Positions 14,632-22,153 of a DNA stretch of 49,585 nt are shown piece by piece (position 1 is the stretch's first letter; the number at the start of each line of letters is the position of its first letter). The notes under the pieces are model-generated. The model saw only the letters and a list, made by a program, of their open reading frames with translations, did not search any database and was not told the origin of the DNA. The position numbers and the translations under genes were made by a program. Source of the stretch: a virus. The stretch spans positions 1 to 49,585 of the IMG/VR virus record IMGVR_UViG_3300015206_000157. The stretch is one strand, 5' to 3'.

Positions 14632-14644
14632 CACCAAATGGTGA
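14631..14644. promoter_or_regulatory. Left operator OL2
   Basis: An imperfect copy, ACACC-AAAT-GGTGA, abutting the -35 box of the leftward promoter, centred 23 bases from OL1. The spacing of about two helical turns would allow cooperative binding. Confidence 0.7.
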
Positions 14645-14696
14645 TAATTACGAAAATAGTTATTCGCGGCGTTTTGCGCGCCTAAATCAGAGGGAT

Positions 14697-15473
14697 TTAC
14701 TCGTCAGAGGTTGGCGCGGCCCCAATGCACGGGTTATCTACTAACATGAGGCCGGTGTCTTTGGTGGACTCACCGCCGGCCAGGCGATAGTCCCTCCAGT
14801 CTTTTTCGATCACCTCGCCGATATGCACCGTTCGCTCACCTAGTTCATAGTCGCGGGACAGGTTTTGAACGCCGGAGACCTGCTCTATTTTCTGTTCGCG
14901 CTCCAATGCCTCGCTGATTCGATCCTGCGTAAGGATGTCGGCGCGCAGGCGCTCTTGCGCTTGGAAAGCGCGGTAGGCATCAGAGTGATGGCATTGAGCG
15001 ATAGCGTTAGCGCCGGCCTGGCGCTTCTTCTCCCGAGCCTCTTCGGCGCGAGCTTGCTGGGCTGCAGCCTTGGCCGCAGCTTGCGCGGAGTCCAACCGCT
15101 GTTGCTCGAGCTCATCCACAGCCATTTTGTAGGTCGCCGCCTGTTCGGGCCAGGGCGCCTGAACCGGAGTAGGGGGCTGCGTCATTTTCTCCTGGTAGGC
15201 GCGCAGACGCGCAGATCTGGCACGCCCTATGAATCGATATTGCTCACTCACGCACAGGGCGGCCCATTTCGCTGCCTCATCAAAATCTTTGCTTGACCAG
15301 CCGGAAAAATAGCTGGAATCCTCAACGCTAAGAGCGCGATCCAGCAAGGATATAGAATCGCAGGTGCGGTGGACCCCGTGCACGAAGAATGCATCGGGCG
15401 GCGGCGCTGATTGCGCCCGGGCCAGGGAAAACGCTGAAATTATCAAAACCAATGTAACCGCGATCCTTGCCAT
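14697..15473 (-). CDS. Exported coiled-coil protein in the rex position
   Basis: 258 residues with a clear signal peptide (MARIAVTLVLIISAFSLARA, cleavage likely after ARA at 20). The mature part has a globular start with Cys (RTCDSISLLDRA; WAALCVSEQYRF), a long Ala/Gln/Arg coiled coil (about 125-180) and a C-terminal region ending ..NPCIGAAPTSDE. It lies between the repressor gene and the left operators, the place of rexAB in lambda, and has AGGAG 9 bases before the ATG. It is therefore probably expressed with the repressor in the lysogen. A periplasmic role such as superinfection exclusion or lysogenic conversion is inferred from position and export only. Confidence 0.75.
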   Translation of the reverse strand: MARIAVTLVLIISAFSLARAQSAPPPDAFFVHGVHRTCDSISLLDRALSVEDSSYFSGWSSKDFDEAAKWAALCVSEQYRFIGRARSARLRAYQEKMTQPPTPVQAPWPEQAATYKMAVDELEQQRLDSAQAAAKAAAQQARAEEAREKKRQAGANAIAQCHHSDAYRAFQAQERLRADILTQDRISEALEREQKIEQVSGVQNLSRDYELGERTVHIGEVIEKDWRDYRLAGGESTKDTGLMLVDNPCIGAAPTSDE

Positions 15474-15543
15474 GAGCACTAACTCCTAATGACTGAATCC
15501 GTTCAAAATACGGAACACGCCGCTCGCGGACAAGTCCCTCGGC

Positions 15544-15966
15544 TCATCCGTGACTTTTTTTACGGCTTCGAGCGCGTTTCTGCGCGGCCTCTCTGGTTGC
15601 CTCATTTATTTCGACTAGCGTTGAAATTCGCCCGTTGATCTCGCCTTTCTGAATATCCGGTAGGCGGTCGAATTCATCGCGTGAACACGAGAACGGCCAC
15701 GGGCGCACGAAGGAAATGACATTCCTTGACTGATCGCCGACCAGGTCAGTTAGCCCGATTGGCGGCCATCCTTTTTTTGAGACCTCGGCTTCGAGCTTCT
15801 CTACGAGCTTTTCCCGAAACGATTTTTCCCCGCGCAGCAGATCGCTGAAAAAAGAAGCTTGCCGCCCCAGCTCTATAGCGAAGGCGTTGACGCTGAGCGC
15901 CTGGGCCTTGATGTAATCCCGAAGTCGATCGCGCCGTAATTGCTGGATATCGTCCACGGGCAGCAT
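15544..15966 (-). CDS. cI: CI-like phage repressor without peptidase domain
   Basis: 140 residues. An XRE-type helix-turn-helix spans about 9-60 (LRDYIKAQALSVNAFAIELG, RQASFFSDLLRGEKSF). The C-terminal part (RPWPFSCSRDEFDRLPDI.. to ARSRKKSHG) matches short repressors in other proteobacterial prophages. No S24/LexA autocleavage domain is present, so RecA-driven self-cleavage is not expected. The frame is open back to 16053 through the operators, but translation across them is unlikely; the ATG at 15966 is just after OR3. No ribosome site is clear there, so a leaderless message, as for lambda cI from PRM, is possible. Confidence 0.8.
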   Translation of the reverse strand: MLPVDDIQQLRRDRLRDYIKAQALSVNAFAIELGRQASFFSDLLRGEKSFREKLVEKLEAEVSKKGWPPIGLTDLVGDQSRNVISFVRPWPFSCSRDEFDRLPDIQKGEINGRISTLVEINEATREAAQKRARSRKKSHG

Positions 15967-15978
15967 TTCATCTGATTT

Positions 15979-15992
15979 GCACCATTTGGTGA
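15979..15992. promoter_or_regulatory. Right operator OR3
   Basis: GCACC-ATTT-GGTGA, one mismatch from the operator consensus, 12 bases upstream of the repressor ATG. Binding here would shut off repressor transcription. The matching minus-strand promoter is weak (TTGGGG / AAATCA around 16001-15973), as expected for an activated PRM. Confidence 0.7.
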
Positions 15993-15994
15993 AT

Positions 15995-16008
15995 TCCCCA
16001 AAAGGTGT
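15995..16008. promoter_or_regulatory. Right operator OR2
   Basis: TCCCC-AAAA-GGTGT, the most diverged of the five sites (one change in each half), 16 bases from OR3. It would be a weaker, cooperative site. Confidence 0.55.
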
Positions 16009-16037
16009 TGCTATTGTTGTCACCTTATGGTGATAAT
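16008..16037 (+). promoter_or_regulatory. Rightward early promoter (PR-like)
   Basis: TTGCTA (16008-16013), an 18-base spacer containing OR1, and GATAAT (16032-16037). The expected start of transcription (about 16043-16045) coincides with the ATG of the Cro-like gene, implying a leaderless message. Confidence 0.65.
16020..16033. promoter_or_regulatory. Right operator OR1
   Basis: A perfect inverted repeat TCACC-TTAT-GGTGA in the spacer and -10 of the rightward promoter, arranged exactly as OL1 is at the leftward promoter. Confidence 0.75.
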
Positions 16038-16042
16038 TGCGC

Positions 16043-16264
16043 ATGGACTTCAAAACGTACTGGCAATCCCTTTCCGAGGGCGAAAGGGAATCATTGGCGA
16101 CAGCGGTTGGCTTCGCGTCAGGTCATTTGAGGAACATCGCTTACGGGTCGCGCGCTTGCGGCGAAGGTCTGGCCATCTCAATTGAGAAAGAAACCTGCGG
16201 CAAAGTCCGCTGCGAAGATTTGCGGGATGACGTCGATTGGCAATTTTTGCGGGGTTCAGCTTGA
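16043..16264 (+). CDS. cro: Cro/YdaS-like DNA-binding regulator
   Basis: 73 residues, MDFKTYWQSLSEGERESLAT and then GFASGHLRNIAYGSRACGEG, ending with the family signature CEDLRDDVDWQFLRG. This is the YdaS/Cro-type regulator encoded divergently from phage repressors, expected to bind the same operators and favour lytic growth. The ATG lies only 5 bases after the -10 box, and its CATG is shared, in antiparallel, with an unused ATG of the repressor frame. Confidence 0.82.
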   Translation: MDFKTYWQSLSEGERESLATAVGFASGHLRNIAYGSRACGEGLAISIEKETCGKVRCEDLRDDVDWQFLRGSA

Positions 16265-16556
16265 CCGATCCGCATGTAGGGCGGGGCGTCGTCATCGGAA
16301 ATTCACTCAGTGGTTTTTCCGCGATTCTGTCCTACACAAATTTTTTTAAGTTGCAAATTCAACTTAATCAGTCACATACGACATATTTGCGTTGCAACAA
16401 ATCGACGCCACCTGTTTATTTGTCCAGGCGATTTTCGTCAGATTCAAAGTTCCGCCATCGGATTCTAGACCATACGGAACTGCGTCACAGTCTCCTACCG
16501 CACCAACGCTCGGGTAGGAAATCGCCGTCAGATGCGTCAGACGCTGCGGTGCACGC
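16265..16556. other. Intergenic region with one inverted repeat
   Basis: About 290 bases, clearly more AT-rich in the middle than its surroundings. Apart from the inverted repeat at 16346-16367 I see no feature. Open frames crossing it on both strands lack ribosome sites and look like chance. Confidence 0.5.
16346..16367. repeat. Perfect 8-base inverted repeat (possible operator)
   Basis: TTAAGTTG-CAAATT-CAACTTAA, preceded by seven T. As the T run is on the wrong side, it is not an intrinsic terminator for rightward transcription, and leftward RNA would be followed by A. A binding site for a regulator other than CI is more likely. Confidence 0.5.
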
Positions 16557-17183
16557 ATGAAGCCTGAATTCTGGACGCGCCTTTGCGGATTCCAAAGCGA
16601 GAACGTTTTCAACCCGTGGGTTGATCAAGATCCGCTTGATTTACCGGGTGACGGCGCTAGCGATCGGCGGATACGGCTGAACCGGCATTTTAGCCGCGAT
16701 GCGAAGTATCTCCTGATCGGCGAGGCGCCCGGCTATCGCGGCTGCCATTTCAGCGGCATTCCCTTCACATGCGAGAAGCAACTCTGTGATGGCATTGTGC
16801 CGCGATTGCCGGTACACGCTCGCTTCACCACGCGCGATCTGCCGTGGTCTGAGGGGTCAGCCACGGTCATCTGGTCGACGCTCTACGAACTGGGCATCGC
16901 GGAACAGACGGTGCTTTGGAATGCATTCGCCTTCCATCCCCATCTGCCGGGAGACCTGTATTCGAATCGCACGCCGACGCGTGAAGAGCTTCTTTGCGGA
17001 ATGGACATTCTCGCCATGGTGGTCGAGGCCTTTCCGGGCGCGACACGGATTGCGGTCGGCAAGACCGCCGCGACAACGCTCAAGAACCTGAATTTCCGCA
17101 TCGATCACGAAGTGCGGCACCCGAGCATGGGTGGGGCGAATCAGTTCAGAGCGCAGATGCGCAACCTGGTGTCGCAGACATGA
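16557..17183 (+). CDS. Uracil-DNA glycosylase superfamily protein
   Basis: 208 residues. LLIGEAPGYRGCHFSGIPFT (about 52-71) is the motif-A loop of the uracil-DNA glycosylase superfamily; TVLWNAFAFHPH forms the core strand and VRHPSMGG (186-193) the C-terminal HPS motif. It could remove uracil from phage DNA or have a moonlighting role. The catalytic water-activating residue is not certain from sequence alone, so the exact family is left open. It is the first gene of the long rightward early operon. Confidence 0.75.
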   Translation: MKPEFWTRLCGFQSENVFNPWVDQDPLDLPGDGASDRRIRLNRHFSRDAKYLLIGEAPGYRGCHFSGIPFTCEKQLCDGIVPRLPVHARFTTRDLPWSEGSATVIWSTLYELGIAEQTVLWNAFAFHPHLPGDLYSNRTPTREELLCGMDILAMVVEAFPGATRIAVGKTAATTLKNLNFRIDHEVRHPSMGGANQFRAQMRNLVSQT

Positions 17184-17362
17184 GCAAGTTTATGGCGCGG
17201 CCGAGAGGATCGATCCTGCCCGACAAGCCAGCACGAGTTTCGACAGATGCAAGCTGTGCCAGGTACTCGTCTCCGTCGGTTCCGCAAGCGGAATACATAG
17301 GTACCGCCTCTCGCCCGCGCCGCCTTAATGGCCAATCTCAGATGCGCGAGCTCGCCGCATGA
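17180..17362 (+). CDS. Hypothetical protein, 60 residues
   Basis: Basic and Ser/Pro-rich (MSKFMARPRGSILPDKPARV...), ending RLNGQSQMRELAA. It is coupled at both ends by ATGA. No family recognised; the composition suggests a mostly disordered protein. Confidence 0.55.
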   Translation: MSKFMARPRGSILPDKPARVSTDASCARYSSPSVPQAEYIGTASRPRRLNGQSQMRELAA

Positions 17363-17700
17363 CGGCACCAGACCTAAAGACCGCGACCTATGAAGAGGTG
17401 GTGGCGTTCATCGAATCGTCCCTTATTGCAGGGACAAAGAGCCTCATAGGCAAGCCTTTCAATCCAGGGCCCGACCTAGCCGCGTTTGAGCGGATTCTCC
17501 GCGGTCTGGCGATCAACCCCAATGACCCGATCATTTGCATCAACGGTTTATGGATTGACACCAGAACAATCCGGTTCGATCCGGACAGTTATGCATTGAC
17601 TGTGGATGCAGTGCCCGATCCAGTGCCCGATCCAGACGGGTACCGCTTCATCGTGACGGTCGACGCGACCACAAATAAGGCCACCGTGACGCCCGCATGA
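17359..17700 (+). CDS. Hypothetical protein, 113 residues
   Basis: Helical N-terminus (YEEVVAFIESSLIAGTKSLI), then a beta-rich part (IICINGLWIDTRTIRFDPDS). A short tandem repeat encodes VPDPVPDPD near residue 88. ATGA overlaps at both ends. Unknown function. Confidence 0.6.
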   Translation: MTAPDLKTATYEEVVAFIESSLIAGTKSLIGKPFNPGPDLAAFERILRGLAINPNDPIICINGLWIDTRTIRFDPDSYALTVDAVPDPVPDPDGYRFIVTVDATTNKATVTPA

Positions 17701-18752
17701 GTGCCATCGTCTCCACTGCGGAAATCGATGGGCTGCTTGCCGCTGACTCGCCGGTTGCTATCGGCGTGTCCGGTGGCAAAGACAGCCAGGCTGCCGCGCT
17801 CGCGACATTCGATCATCTGAACGCAATCGGCCATCGAGGGCCGCGCGTCTTGATCCATAGCGATCTCGGTTCTGTCGAGTGGAATGAATCGCTCCCGGTG
17901 TGTCGCCGGCTGGCCGCACACCTGGGCGTCGAACTGATTGTTGTCAGCCGCAAGGCCGGTGGCTTACTCGAGCGCTGGCAATCTCGCTGGCAGTCCAGCG
18001 TTCGCCGTTACGAGAACCTTGAGACCGTGACGCTGGTTCTCCCTTGGTCTACGCCATCGATGCGCTTTTGCACGTCGGAACTGAAAACCCATGTCATCGC
18101 CGCCGAGCTCCGCCGTCGCTTCAAGGGCCAGACCATTGTCAATGTCACCGGCGTCCGACGCGAAGAAAGCGCAGCGCGCGCCAAAGGGTCGATCGCGAGC
18201 CAGGACGCAGATGGCAAGGCGTGGAGCTGGCGGCCTATCTCAGACTGGACGGTCGCCCAAGTATTCGCGCGCATTGCCGCCAGCGGTCTCGCTGCGCACG
18301 AAGCCTATACGCGCTTCAACATGAGCCGCGTCTCCTGCCGCTTCTGCATCATGTCGAATGCCTCAGATATGGCTGCGGCGAGCGCTGCACCTGAATCCCA
18401 TGGCCTTTACCGGCACATGGTCGACATGGAGATCGTAAGCACCTTCGGGTTCCAAGGATCGCGCTGGCTTGCTGATGTCGCGCCACACCTGCTCTCTAAT
18501 TTTGTCCGCGCCGAAGTTGTTCAGGCCAAGCAGCGGGCTGCGCTACGAGTCACGTTAGAAAAGCTGATCACGAGGGACATGCTCTACGTCAAGGGCTGGC
18601 CGACACGCCTGCTGACCAATGCCGAGGCCGCCACGCTGGCAAGAGTACGTAAGGGCGTGAGTGATCTGATAGGGCTCCGATCTCACTATCTGGACGTCGC
18701 GAGCATCCACGGCCGGTACGCCGAACTGATGTCCGAGAAGGCGGCAGCATGA
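17697..18752 (+). CDS. PAPS-reductase-like PP-loop protein
   Basis: 351 residues. The PP-loop SGGKDS (25-30) binds ATP; FCTSELK, GVRREES and CRFCIM are the remaining conserved blocks of phosphoadenosine-phosphosulfate reductase/DndC-like phage proteins. The cysteine pairs could hold a metal or FeS centre. The family activates substrates by adenylation; related DndC takes part in phosphorothioation, but no other dnd genes are visible, so the substrate is unknown. It is followed immediately by the DUF5131 gene (4-base overlap), and the pair may act together. Confidence 0.8.
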   Translation: MSAIVSTAEIDGLLAADSPVAIGVSGGKDSQAAALATFDHLNAIGHRGPRVLIHSDLGSVEWNESLPVCRRLAAHLGVELIVVSRKAGGLLERWQSRWQSSVRRYENLETVTLVLPWSTPSMRFCTSELKTHVIAAELRRRFKGQTIVNVTGVRREESAARAKGSIASQDADGKAWSWRPISDWTVAQVFARIAASGLAAHEAYTRFNMSRVSCRFCIMSNASDMAAASAAPESHGLYRHMVDMEIVSTFGFQGSRWLADVAPHLLSNFVRAEVVQAKQRAALRVTLEKLITRDMLYVKGWPTRLLTNAEAATLARVRKGVSDLIGLRSHYLDVASIHGRYAELMSEKAAA

Positions 18753-19771
18753 TCAAGACAGGTATTGAATGGACCGACGCGACCTGGAACCCGGTCCGTG
18801 GCTGCTCACGCGTCAGCGAGGGACGCCAACGGTGCTACGCCGAAAGCATAGCGCGGCGCTTCTCTGGGCCCGGTAAACCGTACGAAGGGCTAATCCATTC
18901 GACTGGCCGATGGAATGGGCGCATCCATCTCGCCGAAGATCATCTGCTTGACCCGATTCGCTGGGGAAAAGGTCGCCGCATATTCGTCAATTCGATGAGC
19001 GATCTGTTCCACGAGGCGATTCCCTTCGATTACATCGACAAAGTATTCGCCGTGATGGCCTGCACCACGCGACACACCTATCAGGTGCTCACGAAGCGGC
19101 CCGAGCGGATGCTCGAATATTTCGATCGGCTACGGTGGAATGCCTACACCGAGGATGGTGTCGTTCATGAGGGCTACACCTACGATCAAGAGACGCGATG
19201 GTTTGGCGGACCGTACGCCCTGGCCGGCCTCCCTGATCAGGTTCGCCCGAGCCGCGTATACGACGAGTGGAAGCCGAATCGAGGGAAGGGCGGCTACGAC
19301 AACTGCGGACCGCTGTGGCCACTGGAGAACGTTTGGCTCGGCGTGAGCTGCGAGAATCAACCGACAGCGGATCAGCGTATCCCGCTATTGATGAAAGTTC
19401 CTGCCGCCGTCCGGTTCCTATCGTGTGAACCGCTATTGGGTCCTATCGATCTGACTCGCATTGTGCTGGCCGCGAATGTGCCAATCACTGACTGCGCAGA
19501 TCCTCGATTCGACAAGGTGAATTTTACCGTCAACGCGCTCCGCGGCGCGCAGTCAATCAAATTTTCACCCGTCAACTGGGTGATCGTCGGCGGAGAGAGT
19601 GGCCACGGTTCCCGCCCCATGGAAATCGAATGGGCCCGCGCACTCAAGGATCAGTGCGCCGCCGCCGGCACCGCGTTTTTTATGAAGCAGGGATCGCGCG
19701 CCAACTGGCACGACTTCAAGAACTTCGAATCTTTTCCAATCGATCTCCAGGTACGCCAATGGCCGACCTGA
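18749..19771 (+). CDS. Phage Gp37/Gp68-like protein (DUF5131)
   Basis: 340 residues: TGIEWTDATWNPVRGCSRVS at the N-terminus with cysteines C19 and C29, FVNSMSDLFHEAIPFDYIDK, TYQVLTKRPERM, VWLGVSCENQPTADQRIPLL, and VIVGGESGHGSRPMEIEWAR. These are the landmarks of DUF5131, a phage family of unknown activity that I recall being described as radical-SAM-like. It is coupled to the PAPS-reductase-like gene. Confidence 0.85.
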   Translation: MIKTGIEWTDATWNPVRGCSRVSEGRQRCYAESIARRFSGPGKPYEGLIHSTGRWNGRIHLAEDHLLDPIRWGKGRRIFVNSMSDLFHEAIPFDYIDKVFAVMACTTRHTYQVLTKRPERMLEYFDRLRWNAYTEDGVVHEGYTYDQETRWFGGPYALAGLPDQVRPSRVYDEWKPNRGKGGYDNCGPLWPLENVWLGVSCENQPTADQRIPLLMKVPAAVRFLSCEPLLGPIDLTRIVLAANVPITDCADPRFDKVNFTVNALRGAQSIKFSPVNWVIVGGESGHGSRPMEIEWARALKDQCAAAGTAFFMKQGSRANWHDFKNFESFPIDLQVRQWPT

Positions 19772-20019
19772 ATCTATCCATAACGGATCCAGTGATCGAC
19801 TGGGAAGTGGAAGCGAAGCGATGGCGCGCCATTGCCGCCGCTCTTTACCCCGCAGCTCGCACCGCTGGATGCCTTTGTGAGTACGAACGCACAAAGGGCG
19901 GTGTTCCAATTTGGTACCCCGCCGAGGGCGGCGGCATTGAACGCAAACTGATCAAGCGTTGCGCGCGCTGCAAAGCGCTTGAAATGCATGAAACCGCAGT
20001 GAAAGCGGAGGGAACATGA
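19759..20019 (+). CDS. Hypothetical Cys-containing protein
   Basis: 86 residues from MADLNLSITDPVIDWEVEAK; its start overlaps the DUF5131 stop by 13 bases. CLCEYE and RCARCK (about residues 36-38 and 69-72) may form a zinc site. Function unknown. Confidence 0.6.
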   Translation: MADLNLSITDPVIDWEVEAKRWRAIAAALYPAARTAGCLCEYERTKGGVPIWYPAEGGGIERKLIKRCARCKALEMHETAVKAEGT

Positions 20020-20243
20020 GACGAAAACCGTTGACCCCCGGAACCCAGAACGAAAGGGTGTGGACCTATCTCAAACGAGGTTTAAAGCTGACTCAACGCC
20101 GCGCACTCCGGTTCGGCGTTGATCGTCTCGCCTCCCGCGTGCACGAGCTAAAGAGCCGCGGATACCGGATTAAGGCCGTGATCGTCACCGTCGGCGAGGA
20201 CAAGCGGATCGCCGAATACTTCGCACCTCGGCGCCGCGCATGA
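20016..20243 (+). CDS. Small winged-helix-like DNA-binding protein
   Basis: 75 basic residues: MRRKPLTPGTQNERVWTYLK, then LTQRRALRFGVDRLASRVHE and RGYRIKAVIV. This resembles the short phage helix-turn-helix family PF14090 (a helix, a turn with 'RI..LR', then a wing with R/K). Regulation of early transcription is plausible. Coupled by ATGA. Confidence 0.6.
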   Translation: MRRKPLTPGTQNERVWTYLKRGLKLTQRRALRFGVDRLASRVHELKSRGYRIKAVIVTVGEDKRIAEYFAPRRRA

Positions 20244-20365
20244 GCGCAGTCCTGGATCCGCACACCGGCGTTCCCGACAGAGGCCTGCAGGCCGATGTGG
20301 CTTTGGAAGCCAAGATCGACGCCGCATGGAATCTCATGAAGCGCGCACTGATGAGGGCTGTGTAA
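20240..20365 (+). CDS. 41-residue hypothetical protein
   Basis: MSAVLDPHTGVPDRGLQADV and on to MKRALMRAV; the second half is an amphipathic helix. The ATG overlaps the preceding stop (ATGA), and its own stop directly abuts the TTG start of the replication gene. Unknown function. Confidence 0.5.
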   Translation: MSAVLDPHTGVPDRGLQADVALEAKIDAAWNLMKRALMRAV

Positions 20366-21193
20366 TTGGGCGGATATACACCGGTTTTCGATAGCGTCTA
20401 TGACGGCACACTTTGCGGTAAATGGCCGACACTTCCAGTATGGCTGTCGATTCTGCCAATGGCCGATTGGCGCGGTCACATTGAACTGACATACCAGGCG
20501 ATCGCGGCTCGCACTGGCTGGCCCCTTGAACTGCTGAAGCAGGGTATCGCCGAACTAATGGCGCCGGACCCGGAAAGTCGTACCGCGGAATGCGACGGTA
20601 GGCGTCTCGAATTGCTTGACGAGCATCGCAATTGGGGCTGGCGGGTAATCAACATTCAGATCTACCGCAACAAGGCCAGCGGCAAAGATCAGGTTGAGGA
20701 TGGTCGAAACGCCGCGAAGGTACGCCGCTACAAGGAACGCCAGAAGACACCGGCAGACACCGAAGGACACCGGCAGACACCTTCAGACACTAACTCATAC
20801 TCAGACGTAAACACAGACTCAGACTCCGGAAAAGAATCTACGGCGCGCCAAAGCCGCGCGCCATCTGACCAGCCTGCCGAATTCTTGGATTTCAGGCTTG
20901 CGTATCCGAATCGCGCTGGAGATCAAGGCTGGCGCAAAGCCGTCAGGGCCGCGAACGCTCGGCTGGCGGAAGGCCATACCTGGTTGGAGATGGTCAACGG
21001 CGCCAAGCGCTATGCGGCCTACGTTCGTTCCACGGGAAGCGAAGGTACCGAGTACGTCAAGCAGCCCTGCACATTCCTCGGACCTGACAAGCATTTCCTG
21101 GCCGATTGGGATCCGCCGCCAGGTAAAGCGGAACGCCGGCTGTCGGCAAACCTCGACGTCGCTGCGCAATTTCTCGCTGGAGGTTCCAAGTGA
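20366..21193 (+). CDS. Replication initiator-like protein (O-like)
   Basis: 275 residues from a TTG directly after the previous stop, with GAGG about 10 bases upstream. Residues 1-110 look like a winged helix (LPVWLSILPMADWRGHIELT, YQAIAARTGWPLELLKQGIA, WGWRVINIQIYRN). A Ser/Asp/Thr-rich linker follows (about 130-170), encoded in part by a short tandem repeat, and then a C-terminal helical domain (GDQGWRKAVRAANARLAEGH). The architecture and the P-like gene that follows suggest lambda O. Many such genes carry the replication origin, but I could not define iterons. Confidence 0.65.
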   Translation: MGGYTPVFDSVYDGTLCGKWPTLPVWLSILPMADWRGHIELTYQAIAARTGWPLELLKQGIAELMAPDPESRTAECDGRRLELLDEHRNWGWRVINIQIYRNKASGKDQVEDGRNAAKVRRYKERQKTPADTEGHRQTPSDTNSYSDVNTDSDSGKESTARQSRAPSDQPAEFLDFRLAYPNRAGDQGWRKAVRAANARLAEGHTWLEMVNGAKRYAAYVRSTGSEGTEYVKQPCTFLGPDKHFLADWDPPPGKAERRLSANLDVAAQFLAGGSK

Positions 21194-21747
21194 TCGACGC
21201 CGACAAGGCTGAATTCGTGAAGGTCGTCATGGGTTTTGCGGAACTGAAGGGCAAGCAACTGAGTTTGCCTGCGGTCGAACTCTACTGGCGCGCGATGCGT
21301 GACTGGCCGCTGGATTACTTCATGGCCGCCGCGGAGCGCCTGGTGAAAACGAGCCAGTTCATGCCAGAGCCGTACCATTTCGAGGAACTTCGCAAATCCG
21401 GCCGCATGACGGCAGGCGAGGCCTTCGCAAAGGCGCTGGAGTGGGCCAAGAGCGGCGCATACCGACATCCCGCTCAATCCCCCGAGGCCATCTTCATCGA
21501 CAGCGTGGTGCAAGCGATGGGCGGATGGAGCCGTATTGCCGGGTCCGATCCTGACGATGTTCAGTGGACTGAGAAACGCTTCGCGGAGCATTTCGCAGAA
21601 CTGCAGGATGTGACCGAAACGCGCGAGGCCCTACCGCAGATCGCCATGTCACCAGGGCTGCAGATCCTCTTGCAGCGTCAGACTAAGCAGATCACCGGTC
21701 CGAAGTCATCGAGCCCAAGGCCTGCGCTGGAGGCGGCAAAGCCATGA
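21190..21747 (+). CDS. P-like replication protein (DUF6475-like)
   Basis: 185 residues from GTG (GTGA overlap). The N-terminal domain (FVKVVMGFAELKGKQLSLPA, VELYWRAMRDWPLDYFMAAA, FMPEPYHFEELRKSGRM) resembles DUF6475, typical of phage proteins that sit where a helicase loader is encoded. The rest is helical, ending in a disordered Ser/Pro tail. A helicase-loading role is inferred from position after the O-like gene. Confidence 0.6.
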   Translation: MIDADKAEFVKVVMGFAELKGKQLSLPAVELYWRAMRDWPLDYFMAAAERLVKTSQFMPEPYHFEELRKSGRMTAGEAFAKALEWAKSGAYRHPAQSPEAIFIDSVVQAMGGWSRIAGSDPDDVQWTEKRFAEHFAELQDVTETREALPQIAMSPGLQILLQRQTKQITGPKSSSPRPALEAAKP

Positions 21748-21983
21748 GCTGCGAATTCATCCCGTCACTACAACACCCGGATACCTGCAAGACGTGCGGC
21801 TCGTCGTTTTTCCAGCACGAGCGCAAGACTGCCGCGAAGGTTGGCCGGAAACGCGCTCTTACGCCCCAGCAAGAGGCTGAGATCGTGACTCGGTACAAAG
21901 GCCGCAGTGTCAGCGAAAAGGCCAAGCAACTCGGCATAAGCACGGCCACTTTGTACAACATCGTGCAGAGGCACCAAGCATGA
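21744..21983 (+). CDS. Zinc-knuckle plus resolvase-type HTH protein
   Basis: 79 residues. CKTCGSSFFQHERK at 15-28 could bind zinc; residues 38-76 (LTPQQEAEIVTRYKGRSVSE, AKQLGISTATLYNIVQRH) form a Hin/resolvase-type helix-turn-helix. It is probably a small DNA-binding regulator. Coupled by ATGA on both sides. Confidence 0.65.
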   Translation: MSCEFIPSLQHPDTCKTCGSSFFQHERKTAAKVGRKRALTPQQEAEIVTRYKGRSVSEKAKQLGISTATLYNIVQRHQA

Positions 21984-22153
21984 CATGGACCTGCCACGCC
22001 CATCCTGCGGCGCTCGGTGGCAAGCCGTGCTGTCACATCAACACCAGCCAGCAGTCGGTGCAGTTCCAAGGTAAGCCGCTCGAGTACTGCGAGGCGTGCG
22101 GGTGCACGAAGATCGCAAGCGATCACCGGTTGAAACGGATAGGTGCGACGTGA
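21980..22153 (+). CDS. 57-residue Cys-rich protein
   Basis: MTWTCHAHPAALGGKPCCHI, then YCEACGCTKIASDH. Seven cysteines, including CC and CEACGC, and several histidines indicate a zinc-binding microprotein. ATGA overlap upstream and a one-base overlap (TGATG) downstream. Unknown function. Confidence 0.6.
   Translation: MTWTCHAHPAALGGKPCCHINTSQQSVQFQGKPLEYCEACGCTKIASDHRLKRIGAT

Noticed and set aside
16346-16367. Inverted repeat next to seven T, considered as an intrinsic terminator
   Set aside because: The T run precedes the hairpin for rightward RNA, and leftward RNA would have A after the stem; neither direction gives a terminator.
16237-16612. Opposed open frames across the intergenic region after cro (plus 16237-16560, minus 16364-16612)
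   Set aside because: Neither has a ribosome site or protein-like composition, and the DNA is more AT-rich than the coding sequence around it.
20750-20830. Short tandem repeats (gacaccggcag type) in the O-like gene, considered as origin iterons
   Set aside because: Only about two imperfect copies are present and they encode a low-complexity linker. An origin inside this gene is still possible but is not supported by these repeats alone.
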